The notes below the pieces were generated by a model. That model made no database searches. It had not been told where the DNA came from and was given only the letters and a program-made list of their open reading frames with translations. Below are positions 58,518 to 64,000 of a stretch of 64,000 nt of DNA, in pieces. Position numbers and translations under genes: made by a program. Origin of the DNA: Verrucomicrobiia bacterium (lineage in GTDB: Bacteria > Verrucomicrobiota > Verrucomicrobiia > Limisphaerales > Pedosphaeraceae). Positions within the stretch are counted from its first letter, which is position 1. Every line of letters begins with the position of its first letter. The stretch lies in the NCBI GenBank assembly GCA_036268055.1, contig DATAUW010000017.1:1-64000 (forward strand), in the 5' to 3' direction.

Positions 58518-60162
58518 GGAGCACCCCCGACGGTTTCGGTTCAAAATCTTCGGTGTAATCGTACGGCGGTCCCGTGACCACCGGCGTCTCGTCAAAATTA
58601 TGCTTGGGCGGCGGCGAAGTGGTTTGCCATTCGAGACCCGTCGCGTGCCAGGGATTCGCCGGCGCTTTTTTTCCGTAGCGCAACGACCACAGCAAATAAA
58701 TCACCGGCAATAAATATCCGATGCCCAGGATGGACGCGCCGGCGGTGGAGAGCACGTGATACACTTGAAATTCCGGCGCATAATTGTGATAGCGCCGCGG
58801 CATGCCGAGATAGCCCATGACGAATTGCGGAAAGAAAGTGAAATTGAAACCGATGAACGTCACGATCGCCGCGAGCCGCCCAAACGCCTCGGGATAAAGC
58901 CGCCCGGTGATTTTCGGCCACCAATAATGCAGCCCGCCCATGAAGCCCATCACCGCCCCGCCGACCATGATGTAATGAAAATGCGCTACGACGAAATAGG
59001 TGTCCGTCACATGTACATCCACCGCCAGCGCCGCGAGAAAAAGTCCCGTCAATCCGCCGATGGCGAACAGCCCAATAAAACCCAGCGCATAAATCATCGG
59101 TGTCTCAAACGAAATCGAGCCTTGATAAAGCGTGGCGGTCCAGTTGAAGACCTTGATCCCCGAAGGCACCGCCACGATAAAACTCAAAATGGAAAACACC
59201 ATGCCCGCATAAATGGATTGGCTGCTTACGAACATGTGATGGCCCCACACGAGAAAGCCGACCACTGCGATGGCCACGCTCGCGCCCGCGACCCATTCGT
59301 ATCCAAAAACCTCCTTGCGTGTGAACGCCGCCATCAATTCGCTCACCACCCCCATGGACGGCAGCACCATGATGTAAACCGCCGGATGCGAATAAAACCA
59401 AAACAAGTGTTGAAATAAAATTGGATCGCCGCCGAGTCGCGGATCAAAAATACCGATGCCCCAAACGCGTTCGACCGCCATCAGCAAAAGCGTGATCGCG
59501 AGCACAGGCGTCGCGAGAACAAGAATGATGCTCGTCGAATAAAGCGACCATAAAAACAGCGGCATGCGAAACCAGCGCATTCCCGGCGCGCGCATTTTGT
59601 GAATCGTGATGATGAAATTCAGGCCCGTGAGAATGGAACTGAAGCCCGCGATGAAAACGCCGAAGACCATCGTCAGCACGTGCGTGTTCGAATACGTGCT
59701 GCTGAACGGCGTGTAAAAAGTCCAGCCCGTATCCACCCCGCCGATCATGATCGAGTAAAGCACGAACCCGCCGCCGATCATGAATAAATACCAGCTCAGC
59801 AGATTGAGTTTTGGAAACGCGACGTCGCGCGCCCCGATCATGATCGGGATGATGAAATTTCCCAACGCGGAAGGAATGGACGGAATGAGAAAAAACCAAA
59901 CCATCAGGACGCCGTGAAGCGTGAAAAGTTTATTATAAGTTTCGTTGAGCAAAAGCGTGCCATGCGGATGCAGCAATTCGATGCGCATGATTCCCACCGC
60001 CACCGCCGCCACGAGAAAATAAAACACGATGGAAATGAGATACAACACGCCGATGCGTTTGTGGTCGGTGGTCAACAACCACGAGCGCACCGTATGTTCG
60101 TCCAGATACGATTCAGCCGGGGCGCTTGTGTGAGTGTGAGTTGCGGGGGCGAGTTCGTTCAT
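58510..60162 (-). CDS. ctaD: Cytochrome c oxidase subunit I, A2 (YS) type
   Basis: The 550-residue protein has the haem-copper core: [13 protein letters not shown] (haem a His), [17 protein letters not shown] (CuB His and the cross-linked Tyr), GHHMF (CuB His pair), [11 protein letters not shown] (haem a3 and a His). The Glu usually found as HPEVY is replaced by Ala, with YS before HP. This is the YSHPxV hallmark of A2-type oxidases, which use the Tyr-Ser pair in the D proton channel. Subunit II overlaps its start by 4 nt. Together they reduce O2 to water and pump protons. Confidence 0.97.
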   Translation of the reverse strand: MNELAPATHTHTSAPAESYLDEHTVRSWLLTTDHKRIGVLYLISIVFYFLVAAVAVGIMRIELLHPHGTLLLNETYNKLFTLHGVLMVWFFLIPSIPSALGNFIIPIMIGARDVAFPKLNLLSWYLFMIGGGFVLYSIMIGGVDTGWTFYTPFSSTYSNTHVLTMVFGVFIAGFSSILTGLNFIITIHKMRAPGMRWFRMPLFLWSLYSTSIILVLATPVLAITLLLMAVERVWGIGIFDPRLGGDPILFQHLFWFYSHPAVYIMVLPSMGVVSELMAAFTRKEVFGYEWVAGASVAIAVVGFLVWGHHMFVSSQSIYAGMVFSILSFIVAVPSGIKVFNWTATLYQGSISFETPMIYALGFIGLFAIGGLTGLFLAALAVDVHVTDTYFVVAHFHYIMVGGAVMGFMGGLHYWWPKITGRLYPEAFGRLAAIVTFIGFNFTFFPQFVMGYLGMPRRYHNYAPEFQVYHVLSTAGASILGIGYLLPVIYLLWSLRYGKKAPANPWHATGLEWQTTSPPPKHNFDETPVVTGPPYDYTEDFEPKPSGVLHA

Positions 60163-61106
60163 TTGGTTTCCTCCGGCGGCGTCTGGTTGCCGAGGCTTTT
60201 GATGTAAGCGATGAGTTGAATCAGTTGCTCCTCGGAAACGCGGCCCGTATAGGAGGGCATGACATTCGAATAACCCACGGCGATTTGCGAGGCGGGCAAA
60301 AGAATCGAATCGCGAATGTATTGTTCATCAGCGGTGGTAATCGCGCCGCCCTGCAACGGCACCGGCTTTCCGAAAACTCCCTCCAGTCTCGGCGCGTGAA
60401 CGACCGTGCTGTTCTGATGACAGCCGCTGCAACCAAACTCGCGAAAAAGATGTTCGCCTGTGGCGGCCAGATTATCCACCGGCCGGCCCGCGTTCAGCCA
60501 CGCCTGATAATCGGCGGGTTTCATCACCACAATATTGCCGCCCATCAGCGAATGGTCGGCGCCGCAAAATTCCGCGCAGAACAAATGATACGTGCCGGGC
60601 CGCGTCGGCTCGAACCACTCCGTCACGTAACGCCCCGGCACGACGTCCTGCTTCAATCGCATCGCGGGAATATAAAAACTGTGGATGACATCCTCCGAGG
60701 TCATCGTGAGTTTGACGGCTTGGCCGGTGGGCACGTGAAGCTCGTTGATTTCGCGATTGCCCTCGGCGTGCTGGATTTTCCACATCCATTGTTTCGCGAC
60801 GACGAAGGCTTCCAGGGTGCGGGCGGGCGGCCGTTCTTCGTCATAATAAATCGTTGCCGCCCAGCCGAACAAACAGAGCAGCATGAAAAGGGGAATAAGC
60901 GTCCAGATGACTTCAAGTTTCCAAGTCGCAAATTTAAGTTTGCGATGCGAAAGCATCTTGCCGCGGCGATATTTGAAAAGAAAATAAAGCATCGGCAGGA
61001 AAATGAGCGCGAGAAAAAATGCGCTGATGAGCAACAGGCCGAGGTACAGCCGGTCCACCCGCTCCGCCATGTGCGAGGCTGCGATGGGGAAGAAGGGCAG
61101 TTTCAT
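60159..61106 (-). CDS. ctaC: Cytochrome c oxidase subunit II with C-terminal cytochrome c domain
   Basis: Two N-terminal membrane helices ([40 protein letters not shown]) lead to a cupredoxin domain with CuA ligands ([20 protein letters not shown] near 178-190). A fused class I cytochrome c follows, with CSGCH near 225-229 and a distal Met in NVMPSYTG. This fusion defines the caa3 class, which takes electrons from ACIII or soluble cytochrome c. SCO, next upstream, would load CuA. The 315-residue length is typical. Confidence 0.96.
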   Translation of the reverse strand: MKLPFFPIAASHMAERVDRLYLGLLLISAFFLALIFLPMLYFLFKYRRGKMLSHRKLKFATWKLEVIWTLIPLFMLLCLFGWAATIYYDEERPPARTLEAFVVAKQWMWKIQHAEGNREINELHVPTGQAVKLTMTSEDVIHSFYIPAMRLKQDVVPGRYVTEWFEPTRPGTYHLFCAEFCGADHSLMGGNIVVMKPADYQAWLNAGRPVDNLAATGEHLFREFGCSGCHQNSTVVHAPRLEGVFGKPVPLQGGAITTADEQYIRDSILLPASQIAVGYSNVMPSYTGRVSEEQLIQLIAYIKSLGNQTPPEETK

Positions 61107-61107
61107 G

Positions 61108-61926
61108 TCAGACAGTTTTGTCGCCGGCCGCTTTGGCAGTTTTATTTTCGCGCCGGATCATCATGACGATGCTGATGGCAAGCGCGGCAAGCACCGCAAC
61201 GCCGCAAACCCGAACCGTGCCCATGATGAGCGCGCCATATTTACCGGTGATCGGACTGTAATGAAAACACAGCAGAAAAAGATCGCGCACCGGTGAGCCG
61301 ATTTTTTTGACCGAGGCATCGGCCAGGGCGTTCTTTAACCGCTCCGGCGAATAAATGACGCCTGACAGATAATGCGAAACTTTCCCATCCGGCGTGAGAA
61401 TGACCAGCCCGCTCGGATGCGCGTATTGATGGATGCGCGCATCGTAGGCATAATTGAATCCGACTTCGCCCGCGAGTTTGCGGATCGCGGGTTCATCACC
61501 GGTGAGGAAATGCCAGCTTGCGGCGGCATCCGGGCGGCCATAACGCCGGAGGTAGGATTTTTTCTTGGCAGCCGCGAGCGCGGGCGTTTCACCGGGATCA
61601 ATGCTCACATCCACGACGTCAAATTCATCGCCGATTTTAAGGTCGAGATTTTGCAGGCTGCCGATCAGGCCGTTCAGGACAAATGTGCAAAGCATCGGGC
61701 AGCCGTAATAACCCATCACGAGAATGACCGGCTTTTTGTGGAAGCAATCGGCGAGCTTGATGGCATTGCCGTTTTCATCGCGGAATGTGGTATCGAGGGA
61801 AATTTGCGCACCCGGTTTTTGAGTAAACGTAATGCGCTTCAGTGTATCATCAGTCACATTTTGGGCGCGGGTGATTCCAACGGCGAAGCACACAAAAATT
61901 AAAATGACAAAGATAATTCGTTTCAT
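61108..61926 (-). CDS. SCO1/SenC copper chaperone
   Basis: An N-terminal signal or anchor (IIFVILIFVCFAVGITRA) precedes a thioredoxin fold with CPMLC near 76-80 (Cu-binding CxxxC) and the distal histidine in IHQYAHPSG near 169. A C-terminal membrane helix (VCGVAVLAALAISIVMMIRR) is an addition common in ACIII-caa3 clusters. It delivers copper to, or reduces, the CuA site of subunit II, encoded one base downstream. Confidence 0.94.
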   Translation of the reverse strand: MKRIIFVILIFVCFAVGITRAQNVTDDTLKRITFTQKPGAQISLDTTFRDENGNAIKLADCFHKKPVILVMGYYGCPMLCTFVLNGLIGSLQNLDLKIGDEFDVVDVSIDPGETPALAAAKKKSYLRRYGRPDAAASWHFLTGDEPAIRKLAGEVGFNYAYDARIHQYAHPSGLVILTPDGKVSHYLSGVIYSPERLKNALADASVKKIGSPVRDLFLLCFHYSPITGKYGALIMGTVRVCGVAVLAALAISIVMMIRRENKTAKAAGDKTV

Positions 61927-62408
61927 TGGCTGCCTCCGGTGATCGAATTGGTTTCAAGCGGACGCCGTTGTTGTATTTGGAGCACGGACGGCCCCGTAAT
62001 GTTGGTGCTCGCGGAAGCCTCACGTTCAACCAATAAATCCATCGCCCGCGAAATCGGAATCCGCACCACGCCCGCCCGCTTATCAACCCAGCCATAGGAA
62101 TTCAGTTCCTCCTGTTCGCGCATATTGAAGATAGCGAGATCTTCAGGCGCTTTAAGCTGGTCGCGCGGCGCGGGAAAATTGGCGCGCGACGCGGCAATGG
62201 CGGGTGAAACTTGCGAGCCCGTTGTATCAGCCCGTTCAGCCTTCATTTCAAAGTGGCGCAACATCCATTTCGACGCCGGAAAAACCAGCACCAGCATCAA
62301 CACCACGAGGCCCGCGAACAGCGCGATTCCCGGGAGGCTCACCTCCAGCGGGTTATAGCGAACCGGCGCGGCTTGCTTGGCCGAAGTCGAATCGTTGCCT
62401 GGTTTCAT
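61923..62408 (-). CDS. Small membrane protein of the ACIII-caa3 cluster
   Basis: The 161-residue protein (ATG 62408) has one helix (VSLPGIALFAGLVVLMLVLV) and a periplasmic domain with LNSYGWVDKRAGVVRIPISR then AMDLLVER. This YGWVD..GVVRIPI.RAM pattern recurs beside caa3 oxidases in several phyla; its role is unknown, perhaps assembly. The start overlaps the actF stop by 4 nt and its end overlaps SCO, so it is tightly co-translated. Confidence 0.85.
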   Translation of the reverse strand: MKPGNDSTSAKQAAPVRYNPLEVSLPGIALFAGLVVLMLVLVFPASKWMLRHFEMKAERADTTGSQVSPAIAASRANFPAPRDQLKAPEDLAIFNMREQEELNSYGWVDKRAGVVRIPISRAMDLLVEREASASTNITGPSVLQIQQRRPLETNSITGGSQ

Positions 62409-63559
62409 GCGTATTCGATGCGCGGGTCGTTGCGCGGCAGAAGTTCGTGGCGTTTCAACAAAGCGATAAAGATGGCGAACCAAACGCCGCCGACGCCAAA
62501 AAATGCCGTGAAGTCAAACCAGCTAATATGAGGGCCGGTGGAGTGAATCGCCGGAACCACGATCCAGTAATCGGCGAGAATGTGCGCGGCAAAAATCATC
62601 GCGGCGAGCGCGGTGAGTGGCGGCAGTTTGCGTTTCGATGAACGGAACAGCAGCAGAAAAAACGGCATCACGAAATGAAACGCCAGCAGCGCGGCGATAA
62701 GCCATTTCCAACCGCCCGCGATGCGGTGGTGATACCAAATGATTTCCTTGGGCGTGTTGCCGGACCAGTTGATGAGGAATTGGCCGAACATGACGTACGT
62801 CCAGAACATCACAAACGCCAGCATCAGATTGCCGAATTGGTGAAATTGAGTCGTCGTCACCACTGAATCGAAGGGCGGGAAATTTTTCAGCCACGCGAGC
62901 ATGAGCACCGCGAACGTGATGGCGACAAGGATTTGTCCGATGCAAATGATGATCGCAAACATCGTGGAATCCCAATCCGGTTCAAGCGACATCACCCAAT
63001 CAATGAACGCGAACGTCACGGTGAGCGTATAAATGATGACTGCCGGCCCCGCCAGTTTGCGCATCCGCTTCGTCGGAGTGACATCCGTGGTGGTGTCCTG
63101 TTGCAGCGACCATTTGCGCAAAAGAAATCCAAGGATGCTCCAAATGGCGAATATGATCACCATGCGCGTAACGAAGCCGGGGATATTCAAATACGCCGCC
63201 TTGTTCTGAAGCGTCTTGTCCGCGGCGACAATCGGCGAACAAGCCCAGGGATAAAGTTTTTTAATGCCGGCAAAGATCGGGAGAAAAAGAATCGCCATCG
63301 CCGGCAGCGTCATGAAACCCGCTTCGAGAAAACGCCGCGTGATATTTCCCCAGCGTCCGCCCGCGAGCACGTGAATCATCGTCACGACCAAGCAGCCAAG
63401 GGAAAGCCCAAGCCAAAAAATATAACCGAAGAGATACGAAACAAAAAATTGCGTTGAACCGCCGATGAAACCCGGAATGCACAGCGCGAAGCCAATCAAG
63501 CCGACGACGATGGCGGCAAGCTGCGCGCGATTGAGTTGAGCCGCGAGCGTTGAGTTCAT
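62405..63559 (-). CDS. actF: Alternative complex III subunit ActF
   Basis: The 384-residue protein has about ten membrane helices (AIVVGLIGFALCIPGFIGGS, LFGYIFWLGLSLGCLVVTMI, IPGFVTRMVIIFAIWSILGF, LMLAFVMFWTYVMFGQFLIN) and IIWYHHRIAGGWKW. ActF is the NrfD-like (truncated ActC-like) membrane subunit of alternative complex III, the quinol:electron-acceptor oxidoreductase that replaces bc1. Its start overlaps the actE stop by 4 nt. The remaining act genes should lie beyond the right edge. Confidence 0.93.
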   Translation of the reverse strand: MNSTLAAQLNRAQLAAIVVGLIGFALCIPGFIGGSTQFFVSYLFGYIFWLGLSLGCLVVTMIHVLAGGRWGNITRRFLEAGFMTLPAMAILFLPIFAGIKKLYPWACSPIVAADKTLQNKAAYLNIPGFVTRMVIIFAIWSILGFLLRKWSLQQDTTTDVTPTKRMRKLAGPAVIIYTLTVTFAFIDWVMSLEPDWDSTMFAIIICIGQILVAITFAVLMLAWLKNFPPFDSVVTTTQFHQFGNLMLAFVMFWTYVMFGQFLINWSGNTPKEIIWYHHRIAGGWKWLIAALLAFHFVMPFFLLLFRSSKRKLPPLTALAAMIFAAHILADYWIVVPAIHSTGPHISWFDFTAFFGVGGVWFAIFIALLKRHELLPRNDPRIEYA

Positions 63560-64000
63560 CGGTGTTCCTCCGATAAATTGGCGCGTTCGTTCGACGGAAC
63601 ATCATTTAGTCGGGCGTCGTGGCTGAGTTGCAACGCGCGGATGTAGGCGGCGATGGCCCAGCGATCCGGCGGCTCGACGCGCGCGGCATAGCTATACATC
63701 ACGCCGTAACCGTGCGTGATGACATTGAAAAAATATCCCGGCGGCGCCTGGCGCAAGCGATCAATGTGATACGAAGGCGGCGCGGGAAAACCGCGTTGCA
63801 CCACCACGCCATGGCCTTCGCCATTGGCATCGTGGCAAACGGCGCAATAAATATCGTAACGCTGCTGCCCGCGTTCGAGTAATTCGCGCGTGACGGCCAC
63901 GGGAAATTGATTCACCAGATTCGTGCCGATTTTGCCGGTATAAAAAGCTTCGTCAGCTTCCAGATGTCCGCGCGGAATAGTTCCGGGAACGAGCGGACGC
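63556..64000 (-). CDS. actE: Alternative complex III cytochrome c subunit ActE (partial at window end)
   Basis: The frame runs off the right edge. The visible part reads RPLVPGTIPRGHLEADEAFY, then GQQRYDIYCAVCHDANGEGH (CxxCH haem site), GFPAPPSYHIDRLRQAPPGY, and HGYGVMYSYAARVEPPDRWA, where the Met is the axial ligand. This matches ActE, the mono-haem cytochrome c of ACIII. A GTG at 63915 is not the real start, because the RPLVPGT..RGHLE segment, conserved in the family, lies upstream of it. Confidence 0.92.
   Translation of the reverse strand, partial: RPLVPGTIPRGHLEADEAFYTGKIGTNLVNQFPVAVTRELLERGQQRYDIYCAVCHDANGEGHGVVVQRGFPAPPSYHIDRLRQAPPGYFFNVITHGYGVMYSYAARVEPPDRWAIAAYIRALQLSHDARLNDVPSNERANLSEEHR

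Overview
The window looks like a chromosomal segment of a free-living, flagellated member of the Verrucomicrobiota, probably of the Pedosphaera/Limisphaera type. This is inferred from gene content: an alternative complex III next to a caa3 oxidase, Tat-exported Gfo/Idh/MocA oxidoreductases, a biosynthetic arginine decarboxylase, and GC-rich dispersed double-hairpin repeats. No rRNA or single-copy ribosomal marker is present to confirm it.

Layout. 1-4.97 kb: a KH-domain fragment, a LolD-like ATPase with a giant two-FtsX permease, and an exported beta-sandwich-like protein. 4.99-9.88 kb (minus strand): RNase III, a zinc-ribbon protein, a receiver/HD-GYP-like regulator and a PAS histidine kinase. 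10.0-16.7 kb (minus): a late flagellar block (FlgN-like, FliS, FlgM, lipoprotein, unknown, FliD, two flagellins). I see four sigma-28-type promoters here, and a shared structured 5' leader on the two flagellin genes. 16.9-20.9 kb: a 1,327-residue hybrid histidine kinase. 20.9-31.8 kb: a NIF3-like gene, then an accessory, rearranged stretch. It holds a 0.9-kb duplication of a PAS gene with the start of the NIF3 gene, a Fic protein, a cytochrome P450 with a PAP2-like protein, a stray copy of the speA promoter, a VapBC module, an IS21 IstB remnant, an HNH nuclease gene split by an apparently exact inversion, and a DUF2585 gene broken by a 95-nt insertion.

31.8-38.2 kb: speA, a membrane protein, a thioredoxin-fold protein, an ECF sigma factor fused to a membrane domain, and a lipoprotein aldose epimerase. 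38.4-40.3 kb: the least conventional part. Three small ORFs alternate with strong intrinsic terminators and structured RNA candidates (one tRNA-like, one three-helix), ending in a truncated slipin. 40.3-48.9 kb: an oxidoreductase, a family-4-type uracil-DNA glycosylase, PTS enzyme I, a sugar nucleotidyltransferase, a thioesterase, a PUR-domain protein, a DUF4149 protein, a PIN-PhoH ATPase and a GST-fold protein. 49.3-52.6 kb: a MacAB-type exporter. 52.6-55.4 kb: trpD, then PqiA and an MCE protein.

55.4-64.0 kb (minus): a respiratory cluster read from the right edge: ActE (cut by the window end), ActF, a small membrane protein, SCO, and CtaC/D/E/F of an A2-type (YSHPxV) caa3 oxidase. An exported alpha/beta hydrolase and a zinc glucose-dehydrogenase-like enzyme follow. 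ACIII would pass quinol electrons through ActE and the cytochrome c domain of subunit II to the oxidase, with SCO loading CuA.
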